In this document: piece after piece, positions 1 through 5,759 of the stretch
Position numbering within the stretch: position 1 is the stretch's first letter
How the letters are laid out: the number at the start of each line of letters is the position of its first letter
From: Anaerolineales bacterium
GTDB taxonomy: Bacteria; Chloroflexota; Anaerolineae; Anaerolineales; UBA4823
NCBI GenBank assembly: GCA_022865865.1
Contig: JALHTN010000398.1
Coordinates: forward strand, 1-6,837
Reading direction: 5' to 3'
DNA: 6,837 bases
Position numbers and translations under genes: made by a program
Notes under the pieces: generated by a model
Databases searched by the model: none
Seen by the model: the letters and a program-made list of their open reading frames with translations, nothing else
Told to the model about the DNA's origin: nothing

Positions 1-408
1 GCAACCATCAACGCAGCAGAAACAGAGGATGTGGTCGCTAACGTGTTAGAGATCACCCGGGGCGGGGCTCATGTTTCAATCGATGCACTTGGCAGCCCGA
101 CGACCTGTTATAACTCAATTGCCAATTTGAGAAAGCGCGGTAAGCATGTACAGGTTGGCCTGATGGTCGGGGACCACCAGCATCCGGCCATCCCGATGGA
201 TATGGTTATCGCCAATGAATTGGAAATACTTGGCAGCCATGGCATGCAGGCTTACAGATATCCGCAGATGCTGGAAATGATCCAGAGCGGAAGGTTATCC
301 CCGGAAAAATTGGTTGGGAAAACAATTACCCTCGAAGAATCGCTGAACGAACTAGTAAATATGAATAATTTTGAGGGAACAGGTGTAACGGTAATTAATG
401 AATTCTAG
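1..408 (+). CDS. Zinc-type medium-chain alcohol dehydrogenase, C-terminal part (cut by left edge)
   Basis: Frame 1 is open from the first base to TAG at 406-408, giving the last 135 residues of a protein that begins outside the window. The GTG at 31 lies inside this frame and is probably not the start. The fragment begins near the end of the NAD(P)-binding Rossmann fold ([12 protein letters not shown], about residues 21-32 of the fragment). It continues through the conserved C-terminal stretch of the zinc-dependent alcohol dehydrogenase family: [13 protein letters not shown], then [11 protein letters not shown], then [18 protein letters not shown]. Family members oxidise alcohols or reduce aldehydes with NAD(P) in the cytoplasm. 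The zinc ligands and the GxGxxG motif would lie in the missing N-terminal part, so catalytic competence and substrate cannot be judged. It converges on the ABC transporter genes and shows no functional link to them. The family call is firm; the substrate is unknown. Confidence 0.85.
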   Translation, partial: ATINAAETEDVVANVLEITRGGAHVSIDALGSPTTCYNSIANLRKRGKHVQVGLMVGDHQHPAIPMDMVIANELEILGSHGMQAYRYPQMLEMIQSGRLSPEKLVGKTITLEESLNELVNMNNFEGTGVTVINEF

Positions 409-497
409 ACAGTATTATTAATCTTTTGCAGTTTACCCGTACCTGGATGCTCTGTAGGAGAAGGCATGGGTGGGTGGATGGTCCGGGATGCCGCCAT

Positions 498-552
498 AAT
501 GATTGCCAGCGGTAGATAGATGCCAACAAATTTGCAGCTGCCAGCAATCATT
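498..552. repeat. Bulged inverted repeat between convergent genes
   Basis: AATGATTGCCAGC (498-510) pairs with GCTG (537-540) plus GCAATCATT (544-552). This gives 13 base pairs interrupted by a CCA bulge at 541-543, with a 26-nt loop at 511-536. It lies between the alcohol dehydrogenase stop (408) and the exporter stop (560), where a transcript-end structure would be expected. No T-tract follows it on either strand, so it is not a standard intrinsic terminator. It may protect an RNA 3' end, act as a weak bidirectional terminator, or be a chance or relic inverted repeat. The pairing is seen directly; the role is unproven. Confidence 0.45.
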
Positions 553-559
553 GAACACC

Positions 560-2380
560 TTAATCTGCTGCAGAAGTCGCCATTTTCAGTGGTGCATATT
601 CCTGTTCGAGTTTTGAGCGGAACTGCGAAGTGTATAGACGATAATAGTGACCACGCTGGCGGAGAAGTTCAGCGTGGTTACCATCTTCGATGATACTCCC
701 ATCTTTGATCACCAAGATTCGGTCAGCTTTTTTGATTGTGGATAGACGATGGGCGATCACAAAACTGGTGCGATCTGCCATCAGGTTCTCCATGCCTTTT
801 TGAATAAGTTCTTCTGTTATCGTATCCACTGAACTGGTCGCTTCGTCCATAATGAAAATTTCCGGTTCCCGGAGTACCGCGCGCGCGAGGCTGATGAGTT
901 GTTTCTGGCCTACGGAAAGCAAATTACCTCCCTCTCCAACTTCATCATCGTAACCCTTGTTGAGCTTTATGATGAAATCATGGGCACCTGCGAGCTGGGC
1001 TGCGGTTCCAATCTCTTCATCTGTAGCATCCAGTTTTCCATAGCGAATATTGTCACTAATGGTGCCTGAGAAGAGGTGAGGTGTTTGCAAAACAACGCCG
1101 ATCCGAGACTGGATCGCATGCAGAACGATATCCTGGTAATCGCGGCCTCCGATACTGATCGCGCCTTCTTTGGGTTCGAAGAAACGGCATAATAAATTAA
1201 CGATCGTAGTTTTTCCGCCACCAGTCGGTCCAACTAAAGCGATTGTCTCACCGCGCTTGATGTGCAAGTTAAAACTTTGCAGAATGGGTTTGTCTTCCTC
1301 ATAGTAGAAGTTGACGTTGTCAAAAACGATATCGCCCTGGATGCTGCCAGGGTCAAATGCATCAGGTCTATCGGATATATCGGGAACAGCATCGACTAAA
1401 GAAAATATTCGTTCCGCGGATGCTATGGCGCGCTGCAGCTCTGCATAAACCCGTGCCATTTCTTGAATCGGCCAAATCATGAACACAACATAGGAGACAA
1501 AAGCTTGAATTCCACCAATACTCATATTCCCAATCTGTGTTTGATAACCTCCAAACCAAATAATCGCCGCCACCGCAAACGAACTGATCAACATCACTAC
1601 CGGTAGAAATATTGCTGACAGCCAGGCAGCCCTGTAACCGGCACGATACATATCACCTGTCAACACGTCAAATTCCTGCATATTGCTTTCTTCTTTACCA
1701 AAGGCTTTGATCACTCGAACTCCGGTAATCGTTTCGTTGAAAGCTCCTGTGATCTTGGAGTTAATCTTGCGCACTTCCCGGAACTCGATGATGATTTTCT
1801 TTTTGAACTGCACAGCAACAGCAATCAAAACTGGAATAGCCAAGAATACTATCAGAGCCAACCGCCAGTTGATCATCAGCATGAAAAATGCTGCCGTAGC
1901 AATATTCATGATTCCCCAGGTGACATCTAAGAATCCCCAGGTTACAAGTTCGGCCACGCGTTCAGAGTCAGAGGTCACGCGAGACATGATCCAGCCAACT
2001 GGTGTAACGTTATAGTAAGAAAGTGATAGTTCTTGTAGATGAAAGAACATTTTTTTTCGCAGATCATAACGAATGCGCTCACCCAAGATTCCGGCAAGGT
2101 AAATGAATCCAAAAACTCCAGCAGCTTGAACTATGATCAGCATTCCATAACGGATGATGATGTTTTTCAGAGCTTCAATATCATCTCCCAAAATGGCTTC
2201 GTCGATGATAAGGGCGCTGAGGAAAGTGAAATATGAATCCAGAACCGATACCAGCGTAATCATCAACACGAAACCGAGCACCCATTTCCAATGGGGTTTG
2301 GCCAGCTGCACAATTCGTAGAGTGGTTTTTCCGGTAAATTGGGTGGTAAACTCTTCTTCTTCGAAATATTGGTCAGTCAA
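560..2380 (-). CDS. ABC exporter half-transporter, subunit with the canonical catalytic glutamate
   Basis: This 606-residue protein fuses a membrane domain to an ATPase domain, the normal size for an ABCB-type half-exporter. Six hydrophobic segments lie at about 31-60, 78-100, 146-172, 173-192, 253-278 and 289-309. The nucleotide-binding domain follows from about 350: aromatic A-loop Y359/Y360, Walker A GPTGGGKTT (384-392), Q-loop Q432, signature LSVGQ (488-492), Walker B IFIMDE with D512 and catalytic E513, D-loop SSVD (516-519) and H-loop H544. The signature is degenerate (usual form LSGGQ), while Walker B is intact. This is the pattern of the catalytic partner in heterodimeric exporters such as the TM287/288, LmrCD and BmrCD types. 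The TTG start at 2380 is supported by an SD at 2386-2394; the next Met is residue 40, inside the first membrane segment. Its partner ends 2 nt upstream, so the two are surely co-translated. It probably exports drugs, lipids or peptides; the substrate cannot be read from sequence. Confidence 0.93.
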   Translation of the reverse strand: MTDQYFEEEEFTTQFTGKTTLRIVQLAKPHWKWVLGFVLMITLVSVLDSYFTFLSALIIDEAILGDDIEALKNIIIRYGMLIIVQAAGVFGFIYLAGILGERIRYDLRKKMFFHLQELSLSYYNVTPVGWIMSRVTSDSERVAELVTWGFLDVTWGIMNIATAAFFMLMINWRLALIVFLAIPVLIAVAVQFKKKIIIEFREVRKINSKITGAFNETITGVRVIKAFGKEESNMQEFDVLTGDMYRAGYRAAWLSAIFLPVVMLISSFAVAAIIWFGGYQTQIGNMSIGGIQAFVSYVVFMIWPIQEMARVYAELQRAIASAERIFSLVDAVPDISDRPDAFDPGSIQGDIVFDNVNFYYEEDKPILQSFNLHIKRGETIALVGPTGGGKTTIVNLLCRFFEPKEGAISIGGRDYQDIVLHAIQSRIGVVLQTPHLFSGTISDNIRYGKLDATDEEIGTAAQLAGAHDFIIKLNKGYDDEVGEGGNLLSVGQKQLISLARAVLREPEIFIMDEATSSVDTITEELIQKGMENLMADRTSFVIAHRLSTIKKADRILVIKDGSIIEDGNHAELLRQRGHYYRLYTSQFRSKLEQEYAPLKMATSAAD

Positions 2381-2382
2381 AT

Positions 2383-4212
2383 CTACACCCCCTTCTCTGC
2401 ATTGGCGATTTCTTCTTCTAACTCAGCCTCTATCTGAGTTTGAATATCATAGATTTTTTGGTAAACGCCACCTTGAGCCAGGAGTTCTTCATGGGTGCCA
2501 ATCTGAATGATGCGACCTTTATCGAGAACTACGATCAAATCCGCTTTCATGACCGATTGGATGCGGTGTGCGATTATGAAGGTGGTACGGTCTTCCATCA
2601 GGTTTTCTAACGCTTGCCGGATATCAGCTTCGGTTTCCAAATCCACTGAGGAGGTGGCATCATCAAGGATGAGAATTCGTGGATTCTTAATGATCGTACG
2701 GGCAATCGCCACCCGCTGCTTTTGTCCCCCTGACAGCGTAACGCCTTTTTCTCCAACCAATGTATTGTATTTATCAGGGAATGTTAAGATCGAATTGTGG
2801 ATTGCTGCCGCCTTTGCAGCTTCTTCGACTTCCTCTTGGGTAACTTCGCGGTCGCTGCCGAAAGTAATATTCTCGGCGATCGTTCTCGAGAAGAGGAAAG
2901 GTTCTTGTTCGACAGTGCCAATTTGGCTGCGCAGAAAATTGCGAGGATAACGCTTCAGTTCAACACCATCAAGAAGTATTTTTCCACCTGTGTATTCGTA
3001 AAAACGAGGCAGCAAATTTGCTAAGGTCGTTTTTCCCGAGCCAGTTGATCCTAATAAGGCTATCACTTGCCCAGGTTTAGCCGAGAAGCTGATTTCTTGT
3101 AAGACAGACACATCTGGGGCGTCATCATAAGCGAAGGAGATATTTATGAATTCGAGGGCACCTTCCACCGGGTTCTCGGGGATGTATTCCCCGGTATCGA
3201 GGGGCTCACGCTGCTCCTTGACCACAGTCATGACCCGGTCGAATGAAACCAACCCAGATGACATTTGAACAATTAATCGCCCAAGGTTGCGGATTGGCCA
3301 AAGAATCCATATCAACAGTCCTGCATATGTTATGTACTCTCCAATAGTGATTGTGCCATTGGTTGCCATAAGCGCGCCAACAGATAATCCCAACAACATT
3401 TGAATTCCAGTCATAATGTCAGATATGGGCCAGTAGCTGGAATGCATCAGCAGAAGACGCTTGCCGCGCAGGTACTTCTCCCAGTTTTCGGTATCAAACT
3501 TGGTAATTTCGTAAGCCTGACGGGCGAATGCTTTAACTACGCGAACCCCGGCCAGATTCTCTTGAAGTCGATTTGAGAGTACTGCATCCTGTTCTTGATA
3601 CTTTTCATAAGCCTTGGATACCCTGCCAAAGAACACTACGGATAGCGTAATGGAAAAAGGAACTACGATGATTGATACCAGCGCCAGACGCCAATTGAGC
3701 CACAGCAGCGCACCAAAATTTACCAAGAATAACAAGCTGATACGTCCGATTCCAATCGCCTGATCCGCAAAAAAACGCCGAATAGCGTCAATATCCGATG
3801 TCGAACGCTGGATCAGTTCACCGGTTTTGGTCTGGTCGTGGTATGTGAAAGTCAAGTGCTGGATATGATCGAATACATAATCTCGAACGCGCTTGGCAAT
3901 CCCTTCAGCTGTTCGACCAGCAAGTGCTCCGCTAGTAAATGCAAATATACCCATAATCAAGGATAATCCGATAAAACCTAATGCAATCTGAAAAGGGGTA
4001 AATTGGGATGTATCATTCACCAAAACTTCATCTACATAATATCCGAGCAGCAGGTAAGTACCTGTACGGGCAAGTGCTGCAATACCGACACCCAAGATTG
4101 CTCCCAAGTAGATCCAGCGATAACCGCGTAATAATCGCCATATACCCACGAAGCGTTTTTCAGTAACAACTTCCTGGAGATCCATATCGAACTGTGGGTT
4201 CATTGCTGTCAA
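2383..4212 (-). CDS. ABC exporter half-transporter, subunit with degenerate Walker B (Asp for Glu)
   Basis: This 609-residue half-exporter is the first gene of the pair. Membrane segments lie at about 31-60, 74-99, 155-174, 175-196, 260-284 and 291-311. The ATPase domain has A-loop Y362, Walker A GSTGSGKTT (388-396), Q-loop Q436, a canonical signature LSGGQ (493-497), Walker B ILILDD (D517 then D518), D-loop SSVD (521-524) and H-loop H549. Aspartate at 518 replaces the catalytic glutamate. Combined with the LSVGQ of the partner, this makes one composite ATP site degenerate; the other, from the partner's glutamate and this LSGGQ, is canonical. The TTG at 4212 is preferred over the ATG at 4203: the GAGGAAG SD (4220-4226) lies 7 nt from the TTG but 16 nt from the ATG. 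The last codons (EKGV then TAG) carry the SD of the next gene. An inner-membrane or cytoplasmic-membrane heterodimeric exporter is near certain; the substrate is unknown. Confidence 0.93.
   Translation of the reverse strand: MTAMNPQFDMDLQEVVTEKRFVGIWRLLRGYRWIYLGAILGVGIAALARTGTYLLLGYYVDEVLVNDTSQFTPFQIALGFIGLSLIMGIFAFTSGALAGRTAEGIAKRVRDYVFDHIQHLTFTYHDQTKTGELIQRSTSDIDAIRRFFADQAIGIGRISLLFLVNFGALLWLNWRLALVSIIVVPFSITLSVVFFGRVSKAYEKYQEQDAVLSNRLQENLAGVRVVKAFARQAYEITKFDTENWEKYLRGKRLLLMHSSYWPISDIMTGIQMLLGLSVGALMATNGTITIGEYITYAGLLIWILWPIRNLGRLIVQMSSGLVSFDRVMTVVKEQREPLDTGEYIPENPVEGALEFINISFAYDDAPDVSVLQEISFSAKPGQVIALLGSTGSGKTTLANLLPRFYEYTGGKILLDGVELKRYPRNFLRSQIGTVEQEPFLFSRTIAENITFGSDREVTQEEVEEAAKAAAIHNSILTFPDKYNTLVGEKGVTLSGGQKQRVAIARTIIKNPRILILDDATSSVDLETEADIRQALENLMEDRTTFIIAHRIQSVMKADLIVVLDKGRIIQIGTHEELLAQGGVYQKIYDIQTQIEAELEEEIANAEKGV
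2386..2394 (-). promoter_or_regulatory. Ribosome binding site deciding a TTG start (second exporter gene)
   Basis: Read on the minus strand this is AAGGGGGTG, one mismatch from the anti-SD complement AAGGAGGTG, ending 5 nt before TTG at 2380-2378. It lies within the final codons of the upstream subunit. No ATG occurs in frame before codon 40, so this site fixes the TTG start and implies translational coupling. Confidence 0.75.
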
Positions 4213-4219
4213 GATTTTT

Positions 4220-4226
4220 CTTCCTC
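4220..4226 (-). promoter_or_regulatory. Ribosome binding site deciding a TTG start (first exporter gene)
   Basis: On the minus strand the sequence GAGGAAG is followed by 7 nt and then TTG (4212-4210). The alternative ATG three codons later would sit 16 nt away, too far for efficient initiation. The TTG start is therefore favoured. Confidence 0.65.
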
Positions 4227-4338
4227 AGGATGTGATCCGAAATTTATTGCGAGTTATTTATTCAATATTAACGTAAATTATGGATAAAGCAGAGAAACAA
4301 AATGTGTAAGCTAAAGGTGCAAACCATACCGCACCAAG

Positions 4339-4503
4339 AAGGAAGCCTGCCATGCATAGTTTAGTTGAAATGTTCTGTGATGTCGATGATTTTTGCCACA
4401 AAGAGAGCAATGCCAGCATACAGCTGGTATCTAACGACGACGGCGACCAGGACAATTGTGTCTGAATGAGGTTATGCCGATCGTTACCCATTTCTATAAA
4501 TCC
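4339..4503 (+). mobile_element. Degenerate IS982-like transposase, N-terminal remnant
   Basis: An ATG at 4352, with AAGGA 8 nt upstream (4339-4343), opens a frame reading MHSLVEMFCDVDDFCHK. This matches the hallmark N-terminus of IS982-family transposases (a FCxVDDFC-type opening) as I recall the family. The frame then breaks near 4395-4402. The next frame (from 4399) continues with QREQCQHTAGI, a TAA stop at 4432-4434, RRRRPGQLCLNEVMPI and VTHFYKS, which follows the family pattern of a basic stretch and then a LSEVMTI..HFHQS-like motif. So the homology runs on across one frameshift and one stop, up to about 4503. A possible continuation in a third frame (ACRGLVMETSVERL, about 4532-4573) is weaker. 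The catalytic DDE portion is absent, so this is a dead fragment. I could not identify terminal inverted repeats or a target duplication. Confidence 0.7.
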
Positions 4504-4543
4504 AGTACTCCAAAAACAGCATACATTCAGTGGCTTGTCGCGG

Positions 4544-4562
4544 GCTGGTGATGGAGACCAGC
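4544..4562. repeat. Perfect 6-bp hairpin
   Basis: GCTGGT (4544-4549) pairs with ACCAGC (4557-4562) around a 7-nt loop GATGGAG. There is no T-tract. It lies between the transposase remnant and the terminator; its role is unknown and it could be chance. Confidence 0.35.
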
Positions 4563-4622
4563 GTGGAGCGCCTTACCTTGATTGGGTAATAACTACAGGA
4601 ATGGTAATAATATAAAGTTCGC

Positions 4623-4652
4623 CTTGAGTCTCCTTTAGGGGCTCAAGTTTTT
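4623..4652 (+). terminator. Rho-independent terminator, plus strand
   Basis: CTTGAGTCTC (4623-4632) pairs with GGGGCTCAAG (4638-4647): eight Watson-Crick pairs and two G-T wobbles around the 5-nt loop CTTTA. TTTTT follows at 4648-4652. The T-tract is only on the plus-strand side, so it acts on rightward transcripts. It stands just upstream of the methyltransferase remnant and would stop read-through into the remnant and the corrinoid gene. It may be the terminator of a gene lost upstream, or mark the end of an inserted element. Confidence 0.7.
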
Positions 4653-4671
4653 GTAAACCGTTTAGCAAATA

Positions 4672-4825
4672 AGTGTTGTTGACAGGGCAACTGAAGTCGC
4701 TCGCCAATTAATGGATGCACACCAACCAAATCCGCTCCCCCAAGGTAGCCGAAAAGGAACTGCAAAAAATACTGATGGCTGCAAAAAAGAGAAGATCCCA
4801 GCTTAGTTGTGGAGAAATAGCATAA
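4672..4825 (+). pseudogene. MttB-family corrinoid methyltransferase, C-terminal remnant (frameshifted)
   Basis: Two overlapping frames together give about 50 residues resembling the extreme C-terminus of MttB-superfamily (trimethylamine/glycine betaine:corrinoid) methyltransferases. The first reads SVVDRATEVARQLMDAHQPNPLP (in two parts, about 4672-4740). The second reads KVAEKELQKILMAAKKRRSQ and ends LSCGEIA-TAA (4742-4825). This follows the family's closing pattern: a helix with RA..V..(I/L), then a HxPxPLP turn, then a helix with EL..IL..A. The frames join if one C is removed from the CCCCC run at 4737-4741. An upstream frame (AQVFVNRLANK, about 4641-4673) may continue the protein across another single-base shift. 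Family members have about 480-500 residues, so some 90% is missing. The TAA overlaps the ATG of the corrinoid gene (TAATG), the expected mttB-mttC arrangement. Whether the parent was a pyrrolysine-containing TMA enzyme or the non-Pyl type cannot be told, because the Pyl position is lost. Confidence 0.6.
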
Positions 4826-5475
4826 TGGAAAAGGATGCAATTGCGGAATTAAAGCAAGCGGTTATTCAAGGATTCCCGCAAATGCCGTTGCAGCTGCAAA
4901 GCGAGTTGTGGAACTCCAGATTGACCCGGTAGAGGCTTTTGAGCGTGGATTGAAGTATGGCATTTCTGAAGTTGGAGAAGGATTCGCCGCGGGTGATCTA
5001 TTTCTACCGGATCTGGTTCTCTCTGCCGAAACGATGAAAGCTGCCGCTGAAATTTTTGAGGCAGAAATCTCGCGCAGCGGTACAAAACGCAGCAAAGTGG
5101 GGAAGGTTGTTTTAGGAACGGTGCAGGGTGACCTGCACGATATCGGAAAAACTATCGCAGCCACAATATTGAGTTCTCACGGTTTTGATGTGGTCGATTT
5201 AAGGGTTAATATACCTGCCGATGATTTTATAGAAGCTGTGAAACGAGAAAGACCAGATGTACTTGGAATGAGTTCCTTGTTAACAGTGACTGCTAAAGAG
5301 TTAGAAAAAAGTGATTTCTGCTCTAAAAGAAAACGGAATGCTGCAGGATGTTAAAGTTATTATGGGTGGAGGGGTGGTCACCGCTGCCTATGCTGAAGAG
5401 ATCGAAGCTGATGGATATGGTCAAAACGCGGAATTATGTGTGCGCATGACCAAAGTATTGCTGGGACTCGAATAG
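4825..5475 (+). pseudogene. MttC-like corrinoid (B12-binding) protein, broken by two compensating frameshifts
   Basis: Taken together, three frame segments encode about 216 residues, the usual length of the small corrinoid proteins that shuttle methyl groups between methyltransferases. Segment 1 (ATG 4825 to about 4872) reads MEKDAIAELKQAVIQG. Segment 2 (about 4878-5309) starts ANAVAAAKRVVELQIDPVEA and covers the helical cap (EVGEGFAAGDLFLPDLVLSA) and the Rossmann part. The latter has the cobalamin lower-ligand motif DLHDIG (His codon 5136-5138) and the SSLLTVT strand. Segment 3 (5311-5475) starts VISALKENGMLQDVKVIMGGG and ends KVLLGLE-TAG. Segments 1 and 3 share a phase, so the lesions are a net -1 between 4872 and 4878 (next to CCC) and +1 in the A6 run at 5305-5310. 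The SD GGAG (4811-4814) lies 10 nt before the ATG. As written, translation stops at TAG 4930-4932 after about 35 codons. It is either a recent pseudogene or an intact gene with two sequence errors. Confidence 0.85.
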
Positions 5476-5485
5476 AGATTATAAT

Positions 5486-5562
5486 CTTTTGATCACCAAC
5501 CACGTTGGACCCTGATTCTTTGGGAATGGGAGTGGTGTCGATGTAAAGAATATTATTAAGAT
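5486..5562 (-). pseudogene. Possible transposase scrap (DDE-like motif), doubtful
   Basis: On the minus strand a short stretch reads HLNNILYIDTTPIPKESG. In a neighbouring frame the same bases give TSTPLPFPKNQGP and then WLVIKRL. Both recall the first-aspartate region of IS982-type transposases (a YFIDSTPL..C.N.RI-like pattern), which would require a frameshift. It lies just after the corrinoid gene, opposite in orientation to the N-terminal transposase remnant near 4352. The match is short, and I cannot exclude coincidence. Confidence 0.25.
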
Positions 5563-5595
5563 GAAAATATGAGCTGTATGATCGATTTTTGTAAA

Positions 5596-5614
5596 CCTGG
5601 TTTATCAAATCAGG
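5596..5614. repeat. Compact hairpin in the spacer
   Basis: CCTGGTTT (5596-5603) pairs with AAATCAGG (5607-5614), with one G-T wobble and a 3-nt loop ATC. Neither strand has a clear T-tract after it (the minus strand has only TTT). It could stabilise the 3' end of the corrinoid transcript; that is inference. Confidence 0.35.
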
Positions 5615-5691
5615 CTCGATTGATTTCCAGGAATTATTAGGAAGGGTAGATCACTGTGCAAACCTATGATTAAGAATTCCTGCTGATGTGG

Positions 5692-5720
5692 TTGGCAAAT
5701 CCCTCCTTGCAAATTATGAG
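5692..5720 (+). promoter_or_regulatory. Weak sigma-70-type promoter candidate for the methyltransferase genes
   Basis: TTGGCA (5692-5697) and TATGAG (5715-5720) are separated by 17 nt, 40 bp before the ATG at 5760. Both boxes are imperfect. An alternative pairs TTGCAA (5707-5712) with TATACT (5733-5738), but its 20-nt spacing is too long. The position suits independent transcription of the two downstream genes. Confidence 0.25.
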
Positions 5721-5759
5721 ATAATCTAAAACTATACTGAACAACGAAAGGAATATTCA

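Larger units (their letters stand above)
4213..4671. other. 459-bp region without an intact gene: exporter upstream region, IS remnant, terminator
   Basis: No frame on either strand reads as a complete recognisable protein here. From left to right it holds: the ABC operon's leader and SD (to about 4230); an AT-rich stretch (about 4240-4310) that should contain the exporter promoter on the minus strand, although I see no convincing -35/-10 pair; a small hairpin GGTGC...GCACC (4316-4335); a broken transposase N-terminus (4352-4503); a hairpin at 4544-4562; an uninterpreted stretch at about 4563-4620; and an intrinsic terminator at 4623-4652. I looked for the conserved GCCACTG box of cobalamin riboswitches and did not find it. 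Confidence 0.7.
5476..5759. other. 284-bp spacer between the corrinoid gene and the pterin methyltransferase
   Basis: I see no intact gene here. It starts with a perfect 12-bp palindrome AGATTATAATCT (5476-5487) directly after the corrinoid stop. It then contains the doubtful minus-strand transposase scrap, a hairpin at 5596-5614, a weak promoter candidate at 5692-5720 and the SD AAAGGA (5747-5752) of the next gene. TTGGCAAAT (5692-5700) and TTGCAAATT (5707-5715) form an imperfect direct repeat 15 nt apart that could be an operator or chance. A spacer this long inside a C1 cluster suggests that the downstream genes have their own promoter. Confidence 0.6.

Noticed and set aside
1683..2950. 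Several plus-strand frames (65-147 codons) opposite the exporter genes
   Set aside because: They are shadows of the two long minus-strand ABC genes, whose motifs are complete and in order.
4258..4491. Minus-strand 77-codon frame with a hydrophobic C-terminal stretch
   Set aside because: It is antisense to the transposase remnant, has no convincing SD and matches no family I recognise.
4500..4830. Cobalamin riboswitch upstream of the corrinoid gene
   Set aside because: I saw no GCCACTG-type box or expected set of paired elements. The hairpins present are explained as a simple stem and an intrinsic terminator.
4643..5164. Minus-strand frames of 65, 78 and 100 codons opposite the methyltransferase remnant and corrinoid gene
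   Set aside because: They are complementary-strand shadows; the plus strand carries the recognisable protein motifs.
5305..5310. Programmed frameshift at the A6 run in the corrinoid gene
   Set aside because: A -1 slip there gives AAG TGA, an immediate stop. The needed change is +1 skipping, and corrinoid proteins are not known to use it. An indel or a base-call error is simpler.
5378..5608. Complete 76-codon minus-strand gene
   Set aside because: Half of it is antisense to the corrinoid C-terminus and it has no clear SD. Only a short part is kept, as a doubtful transposase scrap.
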